Source: Paraglomus occultum (lineage: Eukaryota > Glomeromycota > Glomeromycetes > Paraglomerales > Paraglomeraceae). Taken from it: DNA of 26,457 nt. The DNA is taken from contig CAJVPJ010000390.1 of the NCBI GenBank assembly GCA_910592205.1, positions 1 to 26,457 of the forward strand. The letters run 5' to 3'. The notes under the pieces are model-generated. The model worked only from the letters and a program-made list of their open reading frames with translations, was not told where the DNA came from and searched no databases. How positions within the stretch are numbered: position 1 is the stretch's first letter; each line of letters begins with the position of its first letter. Shown here piece after piece: positions 1 through 9,455 of the stretch. The translations under genes and the position numbers were made by a program.

Positions 1-483
1 TGCACCATACGGGACTACATCGGAGTATTCCACATGTGGAGCAGAAGCCATATCGAGAATAACAATGGTAAAAGAGTTTATCAGCAACCATGTAGTAGTT
101 ATCGTCATTGGATTTGGTGAATCCAATAATGAGTTTGTTGCGACTCTCAAGCCATGCGGAGTATTGTCTAAAGTTATTGTCGTCATTGTTATTGTACTTC
201 CGTGTTGGAAGTGAGTATATTCTGGCAAACTCACTCACAAGTGTTGGGTTGCATTCTTCCGTGTTTCCAAGTAGTACTAGCGTTATCGCAATACGTTTGC
301 GGATAGCGCAGTAACGTTGTCAATTTGAGTTGGCTTTACGTTGGTGATTTCTTCGAAAGAAATGCATTCAAGTTTATTGTATTCATCCACATAACTGGAT
401 TGGATCAAGTTGACAATGGTTGGATTATTAACAGTCTCTGATGCTAGCGACATAGTAACAGGTTGAATTAGAAAATTCAACAA
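1..483 (-). pseudogene. Decayed unrecognised coding tract, copy A
   Basis: I do not recognise this family. On the minus strand, frame-shifted pieces read as one protein: residues such as KPTQIDNV, then a part matching VSEFTHLQHASS, then a Trp/Leu-rich end, with a stop and frame changes around 240-310. The tract aligns along most of its length with copy B at about 16955-17600, both in DNA (for example the shared stretches at positions 1-120 and 17158-17280) and in the order of peptides. Copy A runs off the left edge, so its C-terminal part is not visible. It is probably a pseudogene, although a short intron hiding the frame change cannot be excluded. Confidence 0.5.
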
Positions 484-2291
484 ATGCTGTAAATGTTAAC
501 ATGTGTGTTACATTACACATGTTTTGCTAATCTAAACTTGTACTACGTCTTCAATAGGTAAAGAACTTTAACAGTCTAATACTTCTCTTCATCATTCTTG
601 TCATGTTAAGAACTCGTAACGAGATATTATTACTACGAAGGTATAATAATGGTTAATAGCATTATGGAAATTTGAAATTAATTTGCTAACCAGTTCGCTC
701 CTCCCCGATGTTCTTCCTTACGGCGTATGCTATTACCGTTAGTGAAACACGTTGCGTGGTGTTTTACAATACCAAACAACGTCGAAACTAATTTGTGCGC
801 CAAACATAAAAATAAGACCAAAATTATTCATAGACATTATCGTATCGTTATCGTCAAGATATAATGTCGAGCTTGAGCAGAAGTCAACAAAGCGATAGCA
901 TTTTTTTTCCTAATCAGTTTAGCACAGCTGGAGGAAACCTCCGGGAGCCAATTTTGCATCTGTAACAGAAAAAACAGTAAAAAACTGTATTAAAAAAACG
1001 CTAATTTATTTTTATCCATCACCTTGTAGGATAACAACCAGCACTATTTGAAAGGGGAGTTATCCCGATACTTGGAGTCTTAACGGTGTGGATTGGACGC
1101 GAATTAAAAAGATTGCAATGCAACGGATTAACGTAATAAGTAAAATAAGTTATTGTGATGAGACTTTACTGTATTGACATTCGTCATTACTACTTAGGAA
1201 ACGAAAAATGACGATAGTAGTTAGAATACAATTATTAATATGAAATATGTTTATGTAATAAAGAATATTTTCACCGCAGTATTTGTAAAATAATCGGTTC
1301 CTGCTTTTTTAAACATTGTTTTCTTGCCAAATGAAAAGTTAAACATTCATTTGCTTTGTTTGAAAGGGAGCAAAGTTACAAAACGGTATAGAATACAGTA
1401 TACACCGTCATACGGTGATTAACAAATGCTCACTATTACTGTGTCAGATTTAATATCATCGAACTTTGCCTATAACCAGTAATAATATATTTGTATCAAC
1501 GAAATATATGCAGTTTGCGCAAGGATATATCAGGCATTATAGTATTTAATTACCAAAAAGGGGATAATGGAAACAATTAATGCCATTCGGACCTTATATA
1601 TCGCCGGGACAGCGAGAGTTATCTACTAATTATTTGGTTAAATTTTTATCCTTACCCAAATGCATGAAAATAGTGGAATACATTGACACAATAATAGTTA
1701 TCTGAAACACATCGATGACTTTCTATCAGCTAAGCACACGAATTATGTATGCAAAACTTCAAAGATAAGCAGATAAATTAATTTTCATTTTAATTGAATT
1801 CGATCTAAACGCATAGATTATCAAGTTTAATACTGCAACAAAATATAGACTGGTATAACATTGCATGTTAATAGTTTACAACTAACTTTCCGTAAGAACT
1901 GAACTGATCTATTTGATTCAATTATACAGTTATCCAATGTAATGTATGTATATTTTTATCTCCAACAGCATTTCTACAGCCTAACACGTGAGGAAATAAA
2001 GTTTGTCGGAACACAACAAAATGAATGCTTGCAGTATGCCAACATACTAATACTAGAAAACGCGTTAGTAATATTTAATGAACTTCTCTCCATTCGAAAT
2101 TGACATGTAAACACTAATTTAGCTTCATCTCGCCACCCCAATCATCAGCTAGACACCTAATTTATAATCTTACTTTACTATGCGAGAATAATCACGCGTA
2201 TCAAATATAAATAGGTACATACGATATAACAAGACCAATTATTATACCGCACAGAGTCAAAGGAAAATTATCTGCTTTAAAATAAAACAAG
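484..2291. other. Gene-free AT-rich stretch
   Basis: I see no open frame, splice-ready exon, RNA gene or repeat array here. The sequence is AT-rich on both strands with many stops in all frames. One small perfect hairpin (GGAGG-AAA-CCTCC, 930-942) stands out but has no evident partner. The right edge holds the 3' flank of the minus-strand gene that ends at 2292. Confidence 0.5.
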
Positions 2292-3596
2292 TCAAAACTT
2301 GATTTCGTGTTTGACTAGTTGAAGTAAAGACTTGTCATCCTTCTGGTGCAAAATTGCGTAATCACAGGCGCGCAATATAAACCGTTGATCTTCGACTAAG
2401 AGTGAATGATCAAATAGAATTATTATTCACATAAACGCCGTGTCAACCCACTGCCCACCCACTCAAATCGTTGGACAACGAGGGCGGACTAAGTGAACCG
2501 CAAACTCACCAGTCTAGTCGAAAGTACAGTATACTTACCATAATCCGCCACTTTTAAAATAATGTTCAGCTGCTGCTTTTCAATCAGTGATATGTGCTCA
2601 TATTTCATTCCTTCTGATTTGGATAGAAGCTCACTGCTGAGTTCTAAGTGCTTAAGAAAAGTAAGTGCTGACTGTCAAAATTACGACATGTACTATTCAC
2701 CAAAATTACCTTAATCGAACTGTAGAGATATATAATAAGCCGTCGCGCATTAAAAGCGCAGTCGTCATAAAAGAAATCTCTCCACTATTCAATCAAATCT
2801 TCTGTACTTGAATTCCTACAATGAATGAAAACGTCAAGAGTCATCTTTTGCTGTTTATGCTCGCGTCACCTTGCAGACGTACAGAATATCAAATCCAGAT
2901 GTTTGTTCCCAATAGTCTATCAGCGACGTTTCAGAAAATTTCGTGTATTGCCGTTCACAAGTTTGCACGAGATTCGAAAAGTTATCGGGTCCATCAAAAT
3001 GCAGTTCGAAATCGGCATATTCGAGGAAATCCCAGAGAAGATAAGCGGGGGAGGCTTCCAGAACTAGGGGGGAAAAAAAACATCAATAAAATAACACGTG
3101 AAATACAAAGTAAATGAAACAGTCGTATTGAATTCTCACTCAAATGTTTATTCTCGATTGACAATGCAAGACCGTTAGAGTACGTTTCTATTATGCCAAC
3201 ATCAAGTTCATCGTTTTCGGTCAGGACAAAACACAGATAGGCTTTGTTTTGATTTGGTTGTCAAATAGTCCATGTCATAACCAGATATCACTTTAAGGCA
3301 GACCCAACACATATCAGAACAAGTACACGTCTTGCAATTTACGAAAAAGTCATAATAGAATAAATAAAATAAACGTACGCGAAAACAAAAGCCACAAATA
3401 TTCCATTCGCTGATGCATCTCATTTGCAGTTGCATTAACAAATTCGACGTATATGCCTTTGCTTCATCCATGTCCATGTTTCATTATTTGTTACACCGTC
3501 TTTTTGAAATACAGCTTTCGGCCATAGTCTCTTCGCAATCTGTTCTATTGTTCTTAATACTTTTGGATTGCTGGTTTTGCTTGTACTTGTACCGGT
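2292..3596 (-). CDS. Helical protein of unknown function; probable C-terminal half of the adjoining WD40 gene
   Basis: Seven exons were rebuilt by hand: 3596-3497, 3456-3379, 3241-3107, 3063-2870, 2784-2710, 2671-2539 and 2395-2292 (TGA). They total 819 nt, and every junction keeps phase with GT donors and AG acceptors. The encoded 272 residues read as one soluble, mostly helical protein, with stretches such as EFVNATANEMHQRMEYLW, LEASPAYLLWDFLEYADFEL, SALTFLKHLELSSELL and ending LVKHEIKF. I recognise no family or motif. The first exon lacks an ATG and begins straight after an acceptor that lies inside the tail of the WD40 exon. The simplest view is therefore one gene running from 5014 to 2292. 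Introns here are unusually short (38, 40 and 43 nt) beside others of 85-143 nt. If it is a separate gene, the first in-frame Met is in exon 2 of this list. Confidence 0.72.
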
Positions 3597-5014
3597 CTAA
3601 AACTTTCTTCTTCTTCTTCTTCTTCAACATCTGCGTCATCTTCATTCGTTATCCCATCAAAGTTACCGTCAAGCCCATCAATATTAAAGGGTAGTGGAGA
3701 ACCAATTTCATCGTCGCCTTCATCATCTTCACTTTCATTTTCGGGATCTTTTTCGTCGACCATCACCTTCCAAAACGCGTCTTTTAACTGATTTTCTACA
3801 TTTTCCCTCAAGCGTTCCGTAGCGGCTTTGTTAATTAATTTGCCAAAATCTGAAATGTCGAGAACCCATTGCTTTCCTTCCAAGCTGAAGGCGCTCAGTT
3901 GAGTACCATCATTATTCCAGCTTATGCCTAAAAGGTTTCCAGTCGAGCGATAAGCTATATTCAATTAACGGGGAAGAAATCATAGGAGGAGAACGAATTA
4001 TCAATATTTACCGGCAATGAGCACAGTATCAGAGAAATCAAAAGTGATTGGCATGACAGATTCAAAATTGTCATAAACAGGAAGCGTTGGCGCCCATATA
4101 AATAGCATAGACATTTTGCTCATGGCGAGTTTATCGCGTTGATAACACTGTGAATTGAAGCACAAAGGTTAATATATTATGTTTAGTCGTATGATAAAAT
4201 ACATGATCTGAATACCATTTTATTAAAACAAGGCTCTCGTTTGTCTCCTTCAAGTAAAACAGTTTCTTTCTCTGCATTAATCTCATCTTCCTCCTGATCA
4301 GGTAGCTCTGATCTTCTATAACAAAGTGTTATTTTCCGCAAAGAACAAGATCCATCGAGACATCCAACTATCAGCAGTGCGTGCCGAGTAGAGTTATGGC
4401 AAGCCCGCTGGGACCTTATCATCACAACATCAGTACCAAACTGACTTGTATCGTCATCAGTCGTCCACCAGCGCGACCATTCCAAAGTAATTATCCAGGA
4501 CCGACACGCATCAATCTTGTAAACAAGATAGTAAGTATAACTGTGTAATGAGCGCGAGATATAAAAAGAATATCGCCGAATGTTAGAAACGAGAGAATTT
4601 GAAAGGTGATAATAATGTTTACTATAACAACAACCTCCACAAAGTAATAATGCCAGCTTTGCTTCCCAACGCTATACTGGATAATGGCATAAATCCCTTA
4701 CAGAAGCATTGAGGTGACCATGCCAGGGCTGTGGGTATAATCACAAAAGTCACGTTAGTATTAAAGATCAAAAGACAACTATTTCGCAAAGAAGGAATAC
4801 TTACATATGAACTCGAATGCCCATTGAATTTCAATCGTCGTTCCAATCCCTTTAATAATTCACTAAACGATTTGAGATACAAATAACCTGTGATATGATT
4901 AGACGTTTTTTGTGTTATGAGACTTCAGTTGTATTTTACCTCTTCCCATTTGGGATACGTCAAGCTACCACTAGGGCGAAATAATAATTTGTCGTGATCG
5001 TAGCTAGTAAGCAC
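3554..5014 (-). CDS. WD40-like beta-propeller protein, possibly TFIIIC delta-type
   Basis: Exons 5014-4940, 4887-4805, 4728-4635, 4540-4216, 4147-4012 and 3954-3554 splice with GT-AG sites; the first exon and start codon are not found. Propeller-like blades include ALAWSPQCFCKGFMPL followed by IALGSKAGIITLW, then LEWSRWW, HALLIVGCLDGSCSL, and LLGISWNNDGTQLSAFSLEG. A helix follows, then an acidic tail (about 3600-3760) with a run of seven Glu. The W-S-P and x-G-x-K-x-G-x-x-x-L-W pattern and the blade spacing recall the N-terminal domain of the 90 kDa TFIIIC subunit (TFIIIC_delta), but no zinc finger is present, so this identity is weak. Exon 4887-4805 is one base too long to fit both neighbours (see findings). 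The reading frame can end at 3554 or be spliced on into the downstream helical exons. Confidence 0.62.
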
Positions 5015-5297
5015 CTAAGCAGTACTGCTCTTTAGATTAAGTCTGTATCTGTGTGGCATTATTCGTTAATAACGTTATACAGCTCTCTTATTTCTTTGGC
5101 AATCTTATTTGATTTACCTATTTCAACCCGTTATTATTATTGGAATTTTGGTAACACAGAAAGGGAAATTGATTTGCATCTCTTCTTTATTTTATATTTT
5201 CCAAAGCTTTCATTGCATTAGAACCTTGTCTTTGGGAATATGCCAGTTTCTTAAAATGTAATAAGGTTTCAGGATTGTTGAATTGTTTTTACGAAAT
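5015..5297. other. Upstream part of the WD40 gene, first exon unresolved
   Basis: The exon beginning at 5014 is preceded by a good acceptor (CTGCTTAG), so coding sequence must lie further upstream on the minus strand. One ATG near 5180 opens about 17 codons (starting MQINFPFC), but no donor in the right phase is convincing. I leave the start open. Confidence 0.35.
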
Positions 5298-5739
5298 CTA
5301 TATTACATAGTTTAATCCAATCAATGGTATCATGCCCCAGTCTCGAGTATCATCCAAACCTCCTATATTAATATTAATATCACCTGAAGCATATAAATAA
5401 TGGCGTTGTAATCGGTAAATAACGGTAGGCATTTGTTTGATAATTTCAGCGTCGTCAGGACTAATGTCTGGGGCATTGGCCATTAATTCCGCATCGGCAG
5501 CTTCAATTTTCTCGCAATTCCTTTAATATTGTTAGATACGTTTACACGGTCAGATTTAGCTGAGCTGATATCTTTTTTGAAGCTAGGTCGAGAGATGCTC
5601 CAGTATTGACAATAAGACTGCAAAGAATTTCGGGAAAATTTTTAGCAGATAAACGCCTCTGATATTTCGCGATGGCCTTTGTAGCAACTGGCAATTCAGC
5701 AGATCTTACGGCTAAGAAATCCCACGAGAAAAAAAAACA
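5298..5739 (-). pseudogene. Decayed retropepsin-like (aspartic protease) fragment of a retroelement
   Basis: Two minus-strand open pieces, about 5739-5545 and 5516-5298, join across a frameshift and a stop (TAA at 5544-5542). The first contains LIVNTGASLDLASKKISAQL, the flap-like layout of a retroviral-type aspartic protease active site as found in LTR retrotransposon gag-pol polyproteins. The catalytic D of D-T-G is N here, which would abolish activity. The second piece (DAELMANAPDISPDDAEI, then LQRHYLYASGDININIGGLD) continues the same protein. No LTRs, reverse transcriptase or integrase are visible. The assignment rests on this single motif and its context, so it is moderate. Confidence 0.55.
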
Positions 5740-7524
5740 TCCGTATTTATTTCAGCAAATTCATTGTAAAACATGGTTTGAAAAGATGCTCAACAAACTA
5801 TAGAAGACTATGAAGGGGACAAACTTGTTGTTTTTACTAGAAGAACACCACGAATTTCCGTTAATAAACTAAGCTGCTCAATGAATTGAATGGTTGTATT
5901 ATATTAATCAAACACACGAAACATCTCGGTTGCTTCGAATGACCCGGCTCTATTGAGCGGTTGATAGGTGAGGAGATATATCTCCGTGAATGGGAGAATG
6001 AGGATACACCAGTCTATAGTGACGAAGAATGGGTAAACAATATCGCGATACCCCAAGAAAATGGCTAGTACGTTTTCCACGCGCACGATCAGATTATACA
6101 GGGGTAGACATATTGATAAGGAAGCGCAGAGCGCTCTGCGAAGCAGAGAATTTTTTTGTTCTTCATACTAAATCGAATTAAAAATTAATAATACGACCAA
6201 GAGGCAACCAATGAATAAGTCTTTTCGAATTGAAAGAGTATTTTGCATAGTATATAATCGATCCAAGTGGGTATAACCTAAAATCGATATAATTATTACA
6301 ATGTCTGCTATTGCAACAAAAATCGTTGAAAATACAATCTTACTCCAGAGATGAGAACAACCGACCTTACTTCTGGATTGCTCAAAGGCCTTACGGATTA
6401 TAGAAAGCGGAATCAAGCACGAAGACGCCTTCGATAAACGGGCAAGCGTAATGATACGAATGACTGGGTCCTCTAGGCTCTCTCGGCTTCGCAAAGAATT
6501 ACGGACTCTTAATGCTCCGTATAGCGACAAAAATTTCTGAGATTACACAGAAATCGTCGAAAATTTACTGGGGATTTTGAAAAAATTGATTACCAAGATC
6601 ATTTTACCTTAGAATCGGTTACAATATTAATACGTGTCCTGATTTGCAAGCCCTTACTGATGGTATAATAATGCTTTGTATGCCTCCGGCAGAAATGCTG
6701 GCGTAACAGGTTATGCGAAAAATCGGAGTCAGGAAGATACTCCACGAACATTTAGGTCTCTAGAAAAAATCAAAAGTTATTAATCTGGCTACAAAATGCT
6801 ATATCGTCCGGAAAACTCGAGAATCCAGGTAAACCGGGAGCTAAACAGCTATGGGCTTATTTTGCGTTATTTGGGCAAAATGGAGCCGCAGCATTGCCGT
6901 AGCGCATGAACCTAGCTCACGCTATGACAATCGCCCAAGAAGCATTAAAGGCACAGCCCAGATAGTAATACATATGTACTGTATCTGGAATTGGATTTAC
7001 TAATCACAAGGAGTATAATATATAAAAATGAGCTAAGCCTATTACTGACATTAATGTCCTTAATCAGTCTTATGTAGTTCAATAAGCTGAGGAAGTTATC
7101 ATTCACTAAATCGCGTTTGTAAATAATAATCCTATCGTCAAAGTCCCTACGGAATCGATGACAAGCTCGACCCTCGTTACCGTCGGTGAGGTTAAGTGTT
7201 TAACTTTTTGGCGACTTTACCCTGAATGAAGCAAATAACAATATCGTATATTTAATTACTGAATAAGAGAACTATGGCAAGGAATATGAAAACAATTATT
7301 GAAATGAAGATCAAAATTTGTTATACGTAAACAATTTCGCAATTTTTGCTGCATTTGTGTGCTACAAGATTCGTCGCCATTCGGTTGTAACACTGAGAGT
7401 CTTAATCCTGACTGCGATACAAGTACTTCCCGTCACACTGCCTTGCGTATTTGTCCGGCTTCAGCCTTGCACACTGTTTTTTTATCTGAAAACCCTTTTT
7501 GCTATATGTGAGACTTATACTAGA
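5740..7524. other. Decayed sequence without an intact gene, probably retroelement debris
   Basis: Short coding-like pieces appear in several frames but none is intact. On the plus strand at about 5970-6066, a tract reads EEIYLREWENEDTPVYSDEE. At about 6675-6785 a plus-strand tract reads LYASGRNAGVTGYAKN before a stop. At 6850-6960 a frame reads MNLAHAMTIAQEALKAQP, the kind of segment seen in gag-like proteins. A minus-strand frame (6530-6168) encodes 120 residues with two hydrophobic segments but looks fortuitous. The position next to the retropepsin relic suggests an old, broken retroelement, possibly with pieces in both orientations. Confidence 0.35.
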
Positions 7525-8046
7525 ATGGCAAAAGAAGATCAATATAAATCATATCACACAGTCGCTGAACAAGGAGATGTCAATGCTCAATTTAATCTTC
7601 GTGGGTGTTATGAGAATGGAATCGGAGTAGAGGAAAATGGTCAGAAAACAGTGGAGCTGTTTAAAAGAGCAGCTGAAGAGGATATGTCATTACTCAATTA
7701 GGTCTTGCTTTAATGTTATGAAAATGGAATTGGGGTAGAGAAAGAGCAGTTGAATGTTATAAAAAAGCAGCTGAACAAGGACATGCTGTTGCTCAATTTT
7801 GCTGAATGTTATGCTAATGGAATTGGAGTAGAGAAAGATGACCAAAAAGCAATTGAGTTATATCAGAGTGCAGTAAAACAGTGCAAGTTGAGAACAATAA
7901 ACACGATAGCAAAATTGCTGGATCTCATTTTGCCATTAAGAGTGTAACTGAATTGTGCCAGTCAGCATATTAAAATGGCACTTGAATGGTATGAAAAAGC
8001 AGCAGAACAGGCTGGAGTAAAGAAAGAAATAAGAAAAACAAATTAA
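7525..8046 (+). pseudogene. Sel1-like repeat protein, frame-broken
   Basis: The sequence encodes Sel1 (SLR, TPR-like) repeats: DVNAQFNLRGCYENGIGVEE, then ENGIGVE again, then AVECYKKAAEQGHAVAQF, then FAECYANGIGVEKDDQKAIE, and finally ALEWYEKAAEQ. These carry the Sel1 signature A-x-x-x-L-x-x-x-Y-x-x-G-x-G-V with the following A-x-x-x-Y/F-x-x-A-A. At least three frame changes and a stop (for example TAG at 7699-7701) separate the units, and one unit lacks its middle. Sel1 proteins are adaptor-like, and in Glomeromycotina they are very numerous and often linked to kinases. This copy cannot make a full protein and is best called a pseudogene. Confidence 0.8.
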
Positions 8047-9455
8047 GGAGTACGCTAGCAAATTAAGATTAACAAACATAAGAAAAGGGTGTCACACAGA
8101 ATTTTCTGTACTAATGTTAGGAAGAATAACTTTAACAAGTGTAATAACCATTTACAATAATAAAGTTGTGTCGGGTATATTCTGTGTAGAATATTATGTT
8201 CAACCTTTTATGCGTGTTTGTGTTCTAAAGTTGACTAGGATGGTGCGGAACCGCGTACTCGAAATTTTATGGAATTGTTTCAATTCTGGCGACGATCTGT
8301 GAATTTCAGAATTATTTGATTATCAAAAGTTCCTTCCATGTGTTTCGGATTGGTAACAAGTTGGTAAACTTATGTATTTTGCAGCGGAGCGTTCGTATGC
8401 TTATATTTCGAACACCAACGTATCACATAATTATAATCTCACGTTATGACGCTCTTGCGAATAGACTATTATTTGAAGTACAAAAGTAGACAAATTCGGG
8501 TAATAATGTAAATCTGTTTATACAGCAAGCCTTTTTTCTAGCAGAAAAGTAATTTGGTTACTGCCAGAAAGTAAAACTATTTCCCTGGAGTGGTTTTGTC
8601 TCTTGTAATGACTATTAATAGTCGTTATTTGTTATTAAAAGTGCACTTGTTTTTATTCATCTCGATACTTTAGTAAGGCCTAATAAGCAATAATGTTTTA
8701 TTGTAAACTTAATAAGTTCTTCGCAAGTAGCATAGTATTTCTTATAATGCATTGTCATAACGTCATGTTGATTAATAGGAAAAAATGTTCTGCCCGTCGA
8801 TGTTTCCTCTGAGTTTTCAATTGTACCGACTTCAATTTCCACACCTATCAAAACTATATCTATAATTTTCAATATTTTTCAAAATGATAATTAAAAACCT
8901 TTTCAAATAAAATAATAATTTGTCAAGAAGCGTTGAGTATAAAAATTATTTTTTGAATCAAGTTAGAACAAATATGAAGGATGATTAATATATTAAAGTC
9001 CAGTCATTTTTAGTTGTCATGAATGGATAGATCGATCGACTTTTCTTTGTGACGTAGCAGTTAAACGTTCACTCATAAGACATAGCGTTGGATAGGGGTA
9101 ATGAGAGTACCAATTCTATTATACCAAGCAAGCCTGTATGGTTGTCAACGATGCATATTCGAGGTATAAAAATCACCCGGTCAGTTCTTGTTTGTATCAT
9201 GTGCTAAGGCATTAATTGTGACAGATTAATAATATTAACCCGCTGTTACCTGTATGTCTGATTTCAGGGGCTATCGCCAGAAAAAAAGGGGGGAGGCAGA
9301 TCTTATGATCTATTAACTAAACGTTGTCAAGTAATAACGATGATGAAGGAGCCAACTGTATTGGGAATATTTGGTGACACAAAAATAGTCTTTAAACCCA
9401 AAAAGTGCATTCGCAGGCGACGTGCATAAACATATCTCGACTGCATTAACTTTAT
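8047..9455. other. No supported gene; one weak minus-strand open tract
   Basis: At 8872-8657 (minus) a 71-codon frame reads as plausible protein, for example IGVEIEVGTIENSEE and QHDVMTMHYKKYYATCEELI, and ends in a TGA. A GATAG|GTG acceptor-like site sits at its start, so it could be the last exon of a small or broken gene. I do not recognise it. The remainder is AT-rich with no convincing exon. The region 9300-9455 is the 3' flank of the aldehyde dehydrogenase gene. Confidence 0.3.

Noticed and set aside
930-942. Small perfect hairpin GGAGG-AAA-CCTCC
   Set aside because: Too short and isolated to call a terminator or RNA element in a eukaryotic context.
2821-3117. Two overlapping plus-strand frames of 80-98 codons
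   Set aside because: They are antisense to minus-strand exons 3063-2870 and 2784-2710, which splice in phase with their neighbours and read as better protein.
3208-3477. 89-codon minus-strand frame starting MDMDEAKAY
   Set aside because: Its start is an intron plus out-of-frame reading of exon 3456-3379; the true frame there is shifted by one and fits the neighbouring exons.
6168-6530. 120-codon minus-strand frame with hydrophobic segments
   Set aside because: Surrounded by decayed DNA with no start context or recognised domain; probably fortuitous.
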